Shown: positions 9,141-18,494 of the stretch, in pieces
How the letters are laid out: every line of letters starts with the position of its first letter
How positions within the stretch are numbered: position 1 is the stretch's first letter
Origin: Oscillospiraceae bacterium
GTDB lineage: Bacteria > Bacillota > Clostridia > Oscillospirales > Oscillospiraceae
Assembly (NCBI GenBank): GCA_017461585.1
Contig: JAFTYM010000010.1
Location: forward strand, 1-59,427
Length of the DNA stretch: 59,427 nt
Direction: 5' to 3'
The notes under the pieces: generated by a model
Database searches by the model: none
What the model was told of the DNA's origin: nothing
What the model saw: the letters and a program-made list of their open reading frames with translations, nothing else
Translations under genes and position numbers: made by a program

Positions 9141-10307
9141 TTATTTTACAACCTTGCCGTCGAAGAGATTTTTGCCGCGGACAATTATCTCCGCACCTTC
9201 GTTTAAGGTCTCGCCGTCGGCAGCTTTGATAAGGTAGTAATAGTCGCTGTAATCGCAGACTATTTCGATGTCCACTCTCTGAGACTGAAGTCCCATAAGG
9301 ACGTAGATGTAAAGACTTCCGTCCTCGTCGGTGTATACCGCGTCTTTGGGAGTTAAAATACCTGTCTGTGAGGAGAAAATGACCTCGCCCGTCATCTCTC
9401 TGACGTTGCAGATATCCGTCATGGCGGTGTCTCCCGAGAAGACGACGACGCACTTGCCGTTTACGGGGGCGGATATGCTCTCTACTTTCATGGAAAGCTC
9501 GCCGGAATAGTTTTTGCTGAACTCTATCTTTGCCTTTTCGCCTGCGCTCAGGTTTTCTGCATCGGATGCGTCCATTACAGCGGCAAAATACCACGCTGTG
9601 CCTGTTATGAGCTTGCCGAAGGCATTGTCTGATTTTTGGGGAGATGAGAACAGATTTTCAAGCGATGCGGGTGTGAGACCTGTGAGGTCATCAGGCGTTA
9701 CGTGCTCAAATCCGTCTGCCCAAGAGGAGAAAATACCCGATTTGCGCGCATATATGTAGGAATAACCCAGATTGTAAGTGGTGAGATCCTTGCGCTCATC
9801 CTTTAGTGTCTCAAGCTCTGTGTTGGGGTCATTGTCCTCACTGCCGATGCCCATTATGGCATATTCCGCGTCGTAAAGCACGGCATCGAGGTCCGTGAGA
9901 TCGTGGTGGTTAACAGCACCGGACAGGGCGATGAGCGTATCTGCTGCCGAGCCTGATGTGTGCCCCTCGATTATGCCCTCGAGATGCTCTATTCGTGTGT
10001 CTATTTCCAATATGCGGTCGGCTCTTGCAAGGGCGTCAGAGGAGTTGTAGTTTATTGCCACAACGCCGCCTGCCGCGACTTTTTTACCGTTTTCCGCAGG
10101 GGATAGGATGCCGTTTGCTGTTAATGCCATTTCCTGACGTATAACATATCCCGAGACCTGAGCAGAAGACGTGACGCGGCTGTTTACAGCTAAAGTGGTC
10201 TGCAGGGGATTTAAAAATGAATCTGCCAGGTGAAAACCCATATAGCAGACGATGGCAATCAGGAGAATTACGGATATTGCCTTTATCAAAGTGTCGCTTC
10301 GGCGCAT
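9141..10307 (-). CDS. HlyD-like membrane-fusion/adaptor protein
   Basis: A 388-residue protein with one N-terminal membrane helix (about residues 9-27) and an extracytoplasmic part. It has a biotinyl-lipoyl-like strand set near the start (VTSSAQVSGYVIRQE), a middle coiled segment, and a C-terminal beta-barrel end (EGAEIIVRGKNLFDGKVVK). This resembles HlyD-type adaptors, but no ABC exporter or TolC partner is next to it. The start is 10 nt past the hfq stop behind AAGGAGG, so it is probably co-transcribed with miaA-hfq. Its substrate is unknown. In related genomes a similar gene sits next to sepF, which points to a cell-envelope or division role; that is inference. Confidence 0.7.
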   Translation of the reverse strand: MRRSDTLIKAISVILLIAIVCYMGFHLADSFLNPLQTTLAVNSRVTSSAQVSGYVIRQEMALTANGILSPAENGKKVAAGGVVAINYNSSDALARADRILEIDTRIEHLEGIIEGHTSGSAADTLIALSGAVNHHDLTDLDAVLYDAEYAIMGIGSEDNDPNTELETLKDERKDLTTYNLGYSYIYARKSGIFSSWADGFEHVTPDDLTGLTPASLENLFSSPQKSDNAFGKLITGTAWYFAAVMDASDAENLSAGEKAKIEFSKNYSGELSMKVESISAPVNGKCVVVFSGDTAMTDICNVREMTGEVIFSSQTGILTPKDAVYTDEDGSLYIYVLMGLQSQRVDIEIVCDYSDYYYLIKAADGETLNEGAEIIVRGKNLFDGKVVK

Positions 10308-10316
10308 AGTGCCTCC

Positions 10317-10550
10317 TTAGGTGTTGCCGCCCTCCGCCAATATAACTGCCCGCTGGGGGATAAGGGTGGAGATGGCGTGTTTGTAGATCATCTGCTGCTT
10401 CCCTTCAGTCTCCAGTATGACGGTGAAATCGTCAAAGCCTGTGACGGTGCCTTTCATCTGAAAGCCGTTCATTAAAAAGACGGTGATAAGCTGGTTTTCA
10501 CGTCTTAAGGTGTTAAGCATGTGATCCTGTAAATTCTGTGTTTTTGACAT
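10317..10550 (-). CDS. hfq: RNA chaperone Hfq
   Basis: A 77-residue Sm-like protein that forms hexameric rings and binds A-rich and U-rich RNA. Sm1 reads [20 protein letters not shown] and Sm2 reads [10 protein letters not shown], close to the canonical YKHAIST. The length is typical of Gram-positive Hfq, which lacks the long C-terminal tail. It follows miaA by 52 nt and precedes the HlyD-like gene by 9 nt. The miaA-hfq pair is widely conserved in bacteria. Confidence 0.96.
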   Translation of the reverse strand: MSKTQNLQDHMLNTLRRENQLITVFLMNGFQMKGTVTGFDDFTVILETEGKQQMIYKHAISTLIPQRAVILAEGGNT

Positions 10551-10602
10551 AGTGCTGTCCTTTCCGGGTAAAACCCTGTGTATTTTGTTGACAGCACTGA
10601 TT

Positions 10603-11538
10603 TTAGCGATGTTTGTTTAAAAATTCCGTCGAAAGTCGGACTGCATCATCAATTTGCGGCGTTTTTGGGTGCAAAATCCAGTTTATCTCAGAATCCCGCC
10701 GCAGCCATGAAAGCTGGCGCTTGGCGTATCTTCGGGATTCCTGTTTGATTTTGTCGAGAGCTGCGTCTATGGAGCTTCCGTGCAAGATGGCGTCCACCAG
10801 CTCCTTGTAGCCTATTGCCTGCATAGCGGTGTGGTGTTCGTTCAGTCCCATGCCCAGAAGCTTTTTGACCTCGTTTAAAAGTCCCATCTCCGCCATGATG
10901 TCCACGCGCTTGTCTATGCGCGCATAAAGGTCCTCGCGGTTTTCAAAGGACAGGGCGATTTTGACAGCGTCAAATCTGGGCGGTATCTCACGGGATGCCC
11001 GGTCATGCTCTGTCATGGTGATGCCTGTGACTTCAAATATCTCCAAAGCGCGGACTATGCGCTTTTTGTCGTTTGCGTGAAGGCGGGCAGATGCCTCGGG
11101 GTCAACTTCTTTAAGCCTTTCGTAAAGGGCTTCGCCGCCGAGATTGTCATATTCTGATGAAAGACGGTCACGCACTTCGGGGTTGCCCCTCTCTGCGAAG
11201 GTGCGCCCTGCCAGAAGAGAGTCTATATAAAGTCCTGTACCGCCGACGATTATGGGCAGCTTTCCCCGGCTTAAAATGTCCTCGCAGATGGGTGCTGCGT
11301 CCTCCACATAGCGTGCGGCGGAATACTCCTCAAAGGGTGAAATGCAGCCGACCATGTGGTGCGGTATGCCTTTAGTCTCCTCAGGAGTTACCTTGGCTGT
11401 GCCGATGTCCATGTGCTCGTAGATCTGCATGGAGTCCGCGGAGACGACTTCTCCGTTAAGTTTTTGGGCAAGTTCCACGCCCAGAGCGGTTTTTCCCGTG
11501 GCTGTGGGACCTGTGATCACAAGTACAAGTGACGGCAT
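10603..11538 (-). CDS. miaA: tRNA dimethylallyltransferase MiaA
   Basis: A 311-residue enzyme that transfers a dimethylallyl group to A37 of tRNAs reading UNN codons. MiaB, encoded at 15543-16952, then methylthiolates this base. The P-loop is [11 protein letters not shown] (residues 9-19). The [15 protein letters not shown] block and the [13 protein letters not shown] block are intact. Length is normal. It begins the miaA-hfq-HlyD-like run and is separated from mutL by a family-B repeat. Confidence 0.96.
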   Translation of the reverse strand: MPSLVLVITGPTATGKTALGVELAQKLNGEVVSADSMQIYEHMDIGTAKVTPEETKGIPHHMVGCISPFEEYSAARYVEDAAPICEDILSRGKLPIIVGGTGLYIDSLLAGRTFAERGNPEVRDRLSSEYDNLGGEALYERLKEVDPEASARLHANDKKRIVRALEIFEVTGITMTEHDRASREIPPRFDAVKIALSFENREDLYARIDKRVDIMAEMGLLNEVKKLLGMGLNEHHTAMQAIGYKELVDAILHGSSIDAALDKIKQESRRYAKRQLSWLRRDSEINWILHPKTPQIDDAVRLSTEFLNKHR

Positions 11539-11576
11539 AGTGAGTGTTCCTTTTTGTGATGAATTTATACGGTGTG

Positions 11577-11603
11577 TCCGTAGGGAACGGATTTATCCGT
11601 TCT
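11577..11603. repeat. REP-like hairpin
   Basis: TAGGGAACGGATTTATCCGTTC, an imperfect hairpin of the dispersed TAGGGG... family. It stands just before a family-B composite repeat, as at 14036 and 38207. Confidence 0.6.
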
Positions 11604-11666
11604 TCAAAGCCCCCCTTTTTTTCTCGCGGGAGGGGGAGCGCGTGTTAGCGTGGTGGAGGGATATTA

Positions 11667-12050
11667 TTCTGGCAGAAACAACTACCTTGTCATGCCTGCG
11701 GCGCCATACTTTCTTGCTTGTCCAAGAAAGTATGCAAAGAATGACACGGGGGCAAGCCCCTCGACCCCGCGGCTCAGACACGGCGCAGCTCCCGCTGCTT
11801 AACTCGCCGCCGCGCTCAGGCAGGTGCTGTGCGAACAGGCGGGTTTTATAAACAAAACAATGACAGCAGAGCCAGTCAAAGGGGCGTTTCTACAGATTAA
11901 GTAAAATATTCAATAAACTCACCGGTTTTATTGTTTCGGGGGGGTGTTTCAAAAGAGGGGCGGCTTTGTGTGAAGCCCCTCTTTTGTGCCGTTCTTTTGC
12001 TTTCTTTTCTTGGGCAAGCAAGAAAAGAAAGGCTGTCGGCAGACTTCAGC
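11667..12050 (+). repeat. Composite structured repeat (family B), copy 2
   Basis: Full-length copy between mutL and miaA. It has a 5' hairpin at 11705-11734 (12-bp stem, 6-nt loop), a GC-rich middle with CGGGGGCAAGCCCCTCG, the AAAAGAGGGGC/GCCCCTCTTTT stem, and a 3' hairpin at 12001-12030 (12-bp stem). Stem bases differ from other copies but stay paired. No credible gene lies in the 520-bp gap. Confidence 0.75.
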
Positions 12051-12061
12051 AGAAAAATTCC

Positions 12062-13957
12062 TTACGTTCTCTTAAAGCTCTTGTCGAGAGCACCTTTGGT
12101 GAACTCAACGGCGACGGGTCTGCCGTGGGGACAATAGCGGATCTCACCTGACATTACGCGGTCCACAAGCCCCTCAAGCTCACTTAGGGTACTCATTTTT
12201 CCTGCTTTGATGGCAGCCTTGCAGGCGATGGTATGTAAAATTTCGTCGGTGCCCGAATCAATGCCCGATTCACCGCCGTTTTTCAGAGCGGTGCAGATAT
12301 CGGATATGACGGATTCAACGTCTTTCTGATCAATGTGAGACGGCAGCTGACGGACAGCGATGCTGTCTTTGCCGAAAGCATCTGCCGCAAAGCCGTATTT
12401 TTCCAGAATGTCGGTATTGTCCAGAATTACCTGTACATCCTCAGCTCCCAGGCGGCATACTACGGGCAGCAGCAACGGCTGCACCATAATTTCCTTTGTC
12501 TGAGCTTTGAGACGGTCGAAATGTATGCGCTCATGGGCGGCGTGCTTGTCTATAAACCAGACGCTGTCACCCTTTTCAACGATGATGTAGGTATTCAGCG
12601 TTTCGCCTATGATGCGGTGCTCTTTTTCTTTTGGCATGGCGGAAATTACCGCCTCCTCCATAGGCTCTTCTTTTTTGACGGGGGGAGTGAAAAATGTCTC
12701 CTGCTTCGGCTTTTCCGACTTGTATGTGGGTACTGTCGCATCGCGAAGGACAGACTCTTTTTTTATGGGAGGTGCAGGAGTGATGCTTGTTTTAAATCCC
12801 GAGCCGCCTCCGTAAGAGGACTTGAAAGTGTCCGATGTCATGGTTTTATAAAACTGTGCATCGGGCTTTTTTGTGGCTGTGGGGGGTGTGGCAGGCTTCG
12901 GCGCAGGGGTGAATGAAGGCTTTGAAACGGGGAGCTCCGCCTTTTTGACAGGGGCGCTTTCTCCGTTTTTATCTTTTTCAAGTGCGCCCAAAGCGGCATA
13001 GTAAACGCCGTCGAAAACTGCCTTTTCGTTGGAGAATTTGACCTCTGTTTTCGTGGGGTGAACGTTTACGTCAACTGACGCGCAGCTGACCTCGATGTAT
13101 AAAACGCAGGCGGGGAATTTGCCTGTAAACAGGCTGTTTCTGTACGCCTGCTCTAAAGCTGCCTGAAGTGTACGGGATTTGATATTTCTGCCGTTAACGA
13201 AGAAAAACTGGCTGCCGCGGTTTCCTCGTGCGCCCGAGGGAGCGGATACATAGCCTGTTACTTTTACAACTCCGTCGTCGGAAAAAGCGGGGATGAGAGA
13301 GTTTGCAAAATCACGTCCGAAAACACTGTAAATGCAGGAGTCCAGCTTTGTGTCTCCCGGTGTATGCAGCTCGGTTTTACCGTCTTTTATGTACTTTACG
13401 GACACCTCGGGGTGGGAAAGTGCTGCCTTTACCACAACGCCTGTGACGGCTGAGCCCTCTGCTCTGTCCGTCTTCATGAATTTATGGCGGGCAGGAGTGT
13501 TGTAAAACAGGTCGCGGACTATCATGGTAGTGCCTTCGGGTGCTCCAACAGCTGTATTGGAGATGATGTTTCCGCCTTCTGACAGGACTTTTCTGCCCTC
13601 ATTTTCTCCGACTGCGCAGGTGATAAGCTCTATTTTCGAAACTGCGGAGATGGCAGCCAGAGCCTCGCCGCGGAAACCTAAAGTTGCGATGGACTCAAGA
13701 CCGCGCTTATCACGCAGCTTGCTTGTGGCGTGGCGCAGGAAGGCGGTTTCAACATCCTCAGAGGAGATGCCGCTTCCGTCATCGGTTACGCGCATATAGG
13801 TCATACCGCCGCTTTCTATCTCGACGGTGATGTTTCTTGCGCCTGCGTCTATTGAGTTTTCCATAAGCTCCTTGATAACGGAAGCAGGACGCTCTACCAC
13901 CTCGCCTGCGGCGATAAGGTCCGCGGTGTGGCGGTCAAGCTGAATTATCTTTGCCAT
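12062..13957 (-). CDS. mutL: DNA mismatch repair protein MutL
   Basis: A 631-residue mismatch-repair coordinator. The GHL ATPase domain is complete: ELMENSIDAGARN, DDGSGI and GFRGEALAAISAV. A Pro/Lys-rich linker spans about 340-450. The C-terminal domain has the nuclease-type motif DKHAAHERIHFD, where the last Glu of DQHAx2Ex4E is Asp, and CPHGRPV near the end. It is therefore probably a nicking MutL of the Gram-positive type. mutS is not next to it. Direct copies of the family-B repeat stand on both sides (11667 and 14065). Confidence 0.96.
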   Translation of the reverse strand: MAKIIQLDRHTADLIAAGEVVERPASVIKELMENSIDAGARNITVEIESGGMTYMRVTDDGSGISSEDVETAFLRHATSKLRDKRGLESIATLGFRGEALAAISAVSKIELITCAVGENEGRKVLSEGGNIISNTAVGAPEGTTMIVRDLFYNTPARHKFMKTDRAEGSAVTGVVVKAALSHPEVSVKYIKDGKTELHTPGDTKLDSCIYSVFGRDFANSLIPAFSDDGVVKVTGYVSAPSGARGNRGSQFFFVNGRNIKSRTLQAALEQAYRNSLFTGKFPACVLYIEVSCASVDVNVHPTKTEVKFSNEKAVFDGVYYAALGALEKDKNGESAPVKKAELPVSKPSFTPAPKPATPPTATKKPDAQFYKTMTSDTFKSSYGGGSGFKTSITPAPPIKKESVLRDATVPTYKSEKPKQETFFTPPVKKEEPMEEAVISAMPKEKEHRIIGETLNTYIIVEKGDSVWFIDKHAAHERIHFDRLKAQTKEIMVQPLLLPVVCRLGAEDVQVILDNTDILEKYGFAADAFGKDSIAVRQLPSHIDQKDVESVISDICTALKNGGESGIDSGTDEILHTIACKAAIKAGKMSTLSELEGLVDRVMSGEIRYCPHGRPVAVEFTKGALDKSFKRT

Positions 13958-14035
13958 TTGGAATCCTCCAAAAAATCGGTTTTGATGTTGACTTTGTAAC
14001 GGATTTATAAATTCAGATAAAAGAGAATAGCCGTT

Positions 14036-14060
14036 GTAGGGGGCGGATATTATCCGCCTG
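14036..14060. repeat. REP-like hairpin
   Basis: TAGGGGGCGGATATTATCCGCC, a hairpin of the dispersed family, directly before the partial family-B repeat at 14065. Confidence 0.55.
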
Positions 14061-14064
14061 TTTT

Positions 14065-14240
14065 ACCATGGTACAAACAACGACTTTGTCATGTCTCCGA
14101 CAGCATACTTTCTTACTTGTCTAAGAAAGTATGCAAAGAATGACACGGGGGCAAGCCCCTCGACCCCTGCGGCTCAGACATGATGCGGTGGGGTGTTCCC
14201 ACCGCATAACTCGCCGCATGCCTAATGTTTATCATTGGTC
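14065..14240 (+). repeat. Composite structured repeat (family B), copy 3 (5' half)
   Basis: Starts at ACCATGG. It has the 5' hairpin (14104-14133), the CGGGGGCAAGCCCCTCG block and GCGGCTCAGACA, then ends near CTCGCCGCATG. 45 bp (14123-14167) are identical to 11724-11768 in copy 2, in the same orientation on the other side of mutL. No gene is seen in the 340-bp gap 13958-14297. Confidence 0.7.
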
Positions 14241-14297
14241 GGTGGCCGCAATGTTTTATATGGATGTGTGTAGGGAACAACGTCATCGTCGTCCCGT

Positions 14298-15362
14298 TTA
14301 CAGATATTCACGGGGTAATCCCTTTACGTTTACGGGGTCAACGTCCATTATTGCGATATCGCCTACGGTGCAGTCGATATCGGTTACGTCGATAAGCGTG
14401 TGCATCATGCCCACGTTGCCAAGGACACGGGCGCGCTTGCCGTTTACGCGGACGTAAGTGGCCCTTCTGCGGTTTAAAAATCTGTCCCAGAAGCTGCGCT
14501 CTGAGTTGTGGCGGTCAACGCCGAAGCCGTGGTAATAGCCGACGGAGATTACGGCGATTTTTGTGGGCTTTTTAATGACTACGCCGTGCTCAGCGCCGAT
14601 GCGGTGACCCTTGTTGAACCAACCTACCTCTTCAAGACCTGCCTCAATATAGCCGACCTTTGAAAGAGAGGCGACGTGCTTACCGGGGATTCTGCCGCAG
14701 AGAGCGAGGTCAGCTCTTACTGCGTCCATGTGACCGAAATCGTATTTAAACAGGGCTGCAGAGTCACAGCAATGGGCGTTGCCGATCTCCAGTTTTTTCT
14801 CCTCCATAATGTCCAGCGCGTTGTTAAAGGTTTCAAGCTGAAGAAGAGTTGCCTTTTTGCTGCGCCATGATGCGGAAAATGTGGTAAAAGTGCCTACAAC
14901 GGCGAGGTTTGACATGTAGTTGTAGATTTTTTCCACTTTGTCAAGCTCTGTGGGGGAAAAACCGTATCGGCCTAAACCTGTGTCGATCTTTATCTGAACC
15001 TCAGCAACGGTGCTCCTTGACTGGGCAATACCGTTTAGCGCAACGGCGGCATCGTAAGAGCCTACGGCGCAGATAACGCCCAGGTCGATAAGTTCTGACA
15101 GCTCGTCAGGGTCTGCGGTGGAGCGGAGCATCATAATGCGCTCGTCGGTAAAGCCGTTGTTTCTCAAAAGGGCGGCATCACGGGGGTCGGAGACGATGTA
15201 GTTGCGTATACCCTCGTCGCGCAGCAGCTGGGCGACCTCCCAAAGACCCATGCCGTAGGCATTGGCAGAGAGATCGGCATAGATGGCTGCGCCGTCTGCT
15301 TTTTCCTTTATGGCGCGGACATTATTGCGTATGACGCGTTTGTCTATGACCAGATGCTTCAT
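14298..15362 (-). CDS. Alanine-racemase-like protein without catalytic residues
   Basis: A 354-residue protein with the fold-type III PLP-barrel pattern of Alr: KIDTGLGRYGF, the PLP-phosphate-region motif VISVGYYHGFGVDR, and a C-terminal beta domain. In Alr the PLP-binding Lys lies in KANAYGHG. Here the same place reads ADLSANAYGMG, with Ser32 (codon 15267-15269) in place of Lys. The second catalytic residue, Tyr of SYGATY, falls in RIGAEHGV and is also lost. It is therefore probably not a racemase. It may be a regulator, a structural paralogue or a repurposed binding protein. It is a lone gene upstream of mutL, divergent from miaB. The reading frame is intact, so it appears to be maintained. 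Confidence 0.75.
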   Translation of the reverse strand: MKHLVIDKRVIRNNVRAIKEKADGAAIYADLSANAYGMGLWEVAQLLRDEGIRNYIVSDPRDAALLRNNGFTDERIMMLRSTADPDELSELIDLGVICAVGSYDAAVALNGIAQSRSTVAEVQIKIDTGLGRYGFSPTELDKVEKIYNYMSNLAVVGTFTTFSASWRSKKATLLQLETFNNALDIMEEKKLEIGNAHCCDSAALFKYDFGHMDAVRADLALCGRIPGKHVASLSKVGYIEAGLEEVGWFNKGHRIGAEHGVVIKKPTKIAVISVGYYHGFGVDRHNSERSFWDRFLNRRRATYVRVNGKRARVLGNVGMMHTLIDVTDIDCTVGDIAIMDVDPVNVKGLPREYL

Positions 15363-15484
15363 GGTTGAGCCCTCCTTGAGGTGGTAGATTTCTATAATAT
15401 ATCATTATACATTAAATGCATTGAAAGTTCTACAGAAAAATGTTAAAATCCATATGTTGCGACTATGGATAGTAAAAACGTGTC

Positions 15485-15510
15485 GTAGGGGCGATTCATG
15501 AACCGCCCGC
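15485..15510. repeat. REP-like hairpin in the miaB leader
   Basis: GTAGGGGCGATTCATGAACC, continuing to CGCCCGC. The ATG inside this palindrome opens a spurious N-terminal extension of miaB and is not the real start. Confidence 0.65.
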
Positions 15511-15542
15511 ATAACCACAAATCCAACGAGCGGAGGAAAACC

Positions 15543-16952
15543 GTGGAACGTAAAAGAATAGAAATATCTCCGGGTGAGATAGAAAATCAGAAGAGAATAA
15601 TCGCCCGTCTGCGTGCAAAATTTGAAAAGCGCGAAAGACCCTTACGTGCCTTTGTGGACACTTACGGCTGCCAGCAGAACGAGGCGGACAGCGAAAAGAT
15701 CCGCGGTATGCTCTTTGAAATGGGCTGCGTCTTCACAAGAGAAGAAGCCGACGCGGACATTGTCGTCATAAATACCTGCGCTGTACGCGAGCACGCGGAA
15801 ATGCGAATTCTGGGCAACGTTGGCGCACTAAGCCACACCAAAAAAGCCAACAAAGAACAGATGATAATCCTCTGCGGCTGCATGGTGCAGGCACCGGGCA
15901 TGGCAGAGCGCATAAAGAAGAGCTACCCTTACGTTGACCTTGTTTTCGGCCCTCAGGTGCTGTGGCGCTTCCCTGAGCTTTTAGAGCGCCGCTTAAACAG
16001 CAAAAAGCGTGTTTTTGAGGTTACGGATGAAGCAGGCGCCATCGCCGAAGGTCTTCCCGTAAGACGCGACGGAACTGTCAAAGCATGGCTTTCCGTTATG
16101 TACGGCTGCAACAACTTCTGCTCTTACTGCATCGTACCTTATGTTCGCATGAGAGAGCGCAGCCGCAGACCCGAAGTCATTCTGGAAGAGGCGCGTCAGC
16201 TTGTCAAAGAGGGATACAAGGATATTACCCTCTTGGGTCAGAACGTAAACTCCTACGGAAAGGACCTCCCCGAGGATATTGACTTTGCAGACCTTATCCG
16301 CATGATAAACGATATCGAAGGCGATTTCGTCATAAGATTTATGACCAGCCATCCCAAGGACGCCTCCGAAAAGCTTTTCAAGACCATGTCTGAATGTGAA
16401 AAGGCAGCGCGACACATCCATCTGCCATTCCAGGCGGGAAATAACCGCGTTTTGAAGGAAATGAACCGCGTTTACACCCGTGAGCAGTACCTTGAAAAGG
16501 CACGGCTTGCGAGAAAATATATGCCCGATATCGTTCTGACAAGTGACGTTATCGTAGGCTTCCCCGGAGAGACGGATGAGGAGTTTGAGGATACGGTATC
16601 TCTTATCGAAGAGGTGCGTTTCGATGCCCTTTTCACTTTCATCTATTCCAAGCGTCCCGGGACACCTGCAGCAAAAATGCCAGACCCCTATACAAGGGCG
16701 CAGAAGCAGGTTCGCTTTGACAAATTATTGGACACACAGAACCGTATTTCCGCTGAAAAGCATGCGGAATATGTGGGAAAGACCGTGAGAGTTCTGACCG
16801 ACGGAAGAGCCGACGGCGAGACGACCTCCAGAACCGGCGGCGGAAGATTAGTGCGCATCAAGGGCGAACTTCCGGTCGGAGAATATATGAATGTAAAAAT
16901 AACAGACAGTACCACATGGGCTCTGTTCGGTGAGGCTGTGGCTGAAGAATAA
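15543..16952 (+). CDS. miaB: tRNA-2-methylthio-N6-dimethylallyladenosine synthase MiaB
   Basis: A 469-residue radical-SAM methylthiotransferase that completes the A37 modification begun by MiaA. The start is the GTG at 15543, with GGAGG 6 nt upstream. The ATG at 15498 lies inside a REP-like repeat and has no ribosome binding site. The N-terminal UPF0004 domain has its three cluster Cys (DTYGCQQNEAD, NTCAVREHA, LCGCMVQ). The radical-SAM cluster is CNNFCSYC. A TRAM domain ends the protein. Elsewhere miaB often precedes mutS and mutL; here it is divergent from the Alr-like gene and mutL. Confidence 0.96.
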   Translation: MERKRIEISPGEIENQKRIIARLRAKFEKRERPLRAFVDTYGCQQNEADSEKIRGMLFEMGCVFTREEADADIVVINTCAVREHAEMRILGNVGALSHTKKANKEQMIILCGCMVQAPGMAERIKKSYPYVDLVFGPQVLWRFPELLERRLNSKKRVFEVTDEAGAIAEGLPVRRDGTVKAWLSVMYGCNNFCSYCIVPYVRMRERSRRPEVILEEARQLVKEGYKDITLLGQNVNSYGKDLPEDIDFADLIRMINDIEGDFVIRFMTSHPKDASEKLFKTMSECEKAARHIHLPFQAGNNRVLKEMNRVYTREQYLEKARLARKYMPDIVLTSDVIVGFPGETDEEFEDTVSLIEEVRFDALFTFIYSKRPGTPAAKMPDPYTRAQKQVRFDKLLDTQNRISAEKHAEYVGKTVRVLTDGRADGETTSRTGGGRLVRIKGELPVGEYMNVKITDSTTWALFGEAVAEE

Positions 16953-16965
16953 GGAGAAGATTTTT

Positions 16966-18492
16966 ATGGAACATAAAATCAAGATCTACAAAGAAGGAAA
17001 ACTTGTACACGAGACCACAGGCAAAACAGGAGACACCCTCCTTGATGTCGTCTCTGCAACAGGCGAATTTCTTGACGCACCCTGCGGTGGTCAGGGCAAG
17101 TGCGGCAAGTGCCTTGTTTCGCTCACACCGGGCGGTGAGATGGTAAAGGCATGTACCACAAAGGTAGAGGGCGACATGGAAGTTTACCTGCCCGACCAGA
17201 AAATGGACGAGATGAAAATCGCAACCGTGGGCGAGGGTGCAGATCACGCAACAGACGATGTTACAGGACCTTACGGTATCGCAGTTGATATCGGAACGAC
17301 TACTGTTGTTGCCCACCTGACAGATCTGCCCACAGGTAAGCGTATTGCGACCTCCAGCGGTGTCAACTCTCAGCGTACATATGGCGCAGATGTTATCAGC
17401 AGAATCCAGTACTGCGCAGAAAACGGACATGAGGCGCTGACAAAGTGCATCCGTGAGCAGCTGGCAGGCCTTATTCGCGAAAACATCAAAAAAGCAGGCA
17501 TAACAGAAGATGAGATCACATACATGTCCATTGCAGGAAACACTATTATGCAGCATCTGTTTGCAGATATGTCTCCTGTTGGCATGGGCGTTGTACCCTT
17601 CAAGCCCGTAAGCCTTTTCGGCGAGGAACTCCCTGCTGGCGATGATATGCCTGTGAACAAAGACGCAAAGTGCTACTTTGCACCCTGTGCCTCCTCGTAT
17701 GTCGGCGGCGACATTACAGCAGGTATGATGGCGAGCGGACTTTTGGAGGACGAGGGTCCTACAGTTTACCTTGATATCGGTACAAACGGCGAGATCGGCA
17801 TGAAGGTTAAAGACAAGTTCTTGGTCTGCGCAACTGCCGCAGGTCCTGCTTTTGAAGGCGCTGAGATAACTTACGGCATGGCTGCCGTAACAGGTGCCAT
17901 AAACCACGCTCGCTGGGTAGACGGAAAGCTGGAGTATGACGTTATCGGCGATGCGAAACCCACGGGTCTCTGCGGCTCAGGACTTCTCGATGCGCTGGCA
18001 ATTCTCCTTGACACAGGCGCTGTAGACGAGACAGGCCGTATGCTGGATGCCGATGAGGCTGAAGGTCCTGTGGCTGAATATCTTGGCGAGAGAAATGGAA
18101 AGAATGCATTTTTCCTTTGCCGTGAGACAGGCGTTTGCGTAACGGCTGAGGATGTCCGTAAGCTGCAGCTTGCAAAGGCTGCCATCGCTGCGGGTATCAA
18201 CACTCTGCTCCACTTCGGCGGCACAAAGGATGTAAAGACATTTTTGCTGTGCGGCGGTTTCGGCAGCTTTATGGATAAGAGAAGTGCTGCCCGTATGGGT
18301 CTTTTCCCTGAGAGATTTTTGCCCGTAACTCAGACTTTGGGTAACACAGCGGGTGAGGGCGCGGCACTTGCTGTATGGAGCGAGAAGGCAAGGGCAGACA
18401 TGGACGCTATTATCGCAAACTGCGAGTATATCGAGCTGTCTGACAGCCGTGTATTCAACGACGAGTTTATCGAGCAGATGATGTTTGAATAA
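16966..18492 (+). CDS. [2Fe-2S] ferredoxin-ASKHA protein (RACE/DUF4445 family)
   Basis: A 508-residue protein. The start at 16966 follows AAGGAG. The N-terminal ferredoxin domain has Cys40, Cys46, Cys49 and Cys63 (APCGGQGKCGKC, then ACTT), a plant-type [2Fe-2S] set. The rest is an actin-like ATPase (ASKHA) fold with AVDIGTTTVVAHL and YLDIGTNGEIGM, and GGFGSFMDKRSAARMG near the end. Family members of this type (RamA, AcsV-like) reductively reactivate corrinoid proteins using ATP. No methyltransferase or corrinoid protein is in the window, so the client is unknown. It starts 13 nt after miaB, though the two functions have no obvious link. Confidence 0.85.
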   Translation: MEHKIKIYKEGKLVHETTGKTGDTLLDVVSATGEFLDAPCGGQGKCGKCLVSLTPGGEMVKACTTKVEGDMEVYLPDQKMDEMKIATVGEGADHATDDVTGPYGIAVDIGTTTVVAHLTDLPTGKRIATSSGVNSQRTYGADVISRIQYCAENGHEALTKCIREQLAGLIRENIKKAGITEDEITYMSIAGNTIMQHLFADMSPVGMGVVPFKPVSLFGEELPAGDDMPVNKDAKCYFAPCASSYVGGDITAGMMASGLLEDEGPTVYLDIGTNGEIGMKVKDKFLVCATAAGPAFEGAEITYGMAAVTGAINHARWVDGKLEYDVIGDAKPTGLCGSGLLDALAILLDTGAVDETGRMLDADEAEGPVAEYLGERNGKNAFFLCRETGVCVTAEDVRKLQLAKAAIAAGINTLLHFGGTKDVKTFLLCGGFGSFMDKRSAARMGLFPERFLPVTQTLGNTAGEGAALAVWSEKARADMDAIIANCEYIELSDSRVFNDEFIEQMMFE

Positions 18493-18494
18493 TT

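Noticed and set aside
8388-9229. Several small frames in the sepF/HlyD gap
   Set aside because: They fall on family-B repeat sequence and change with each copy.
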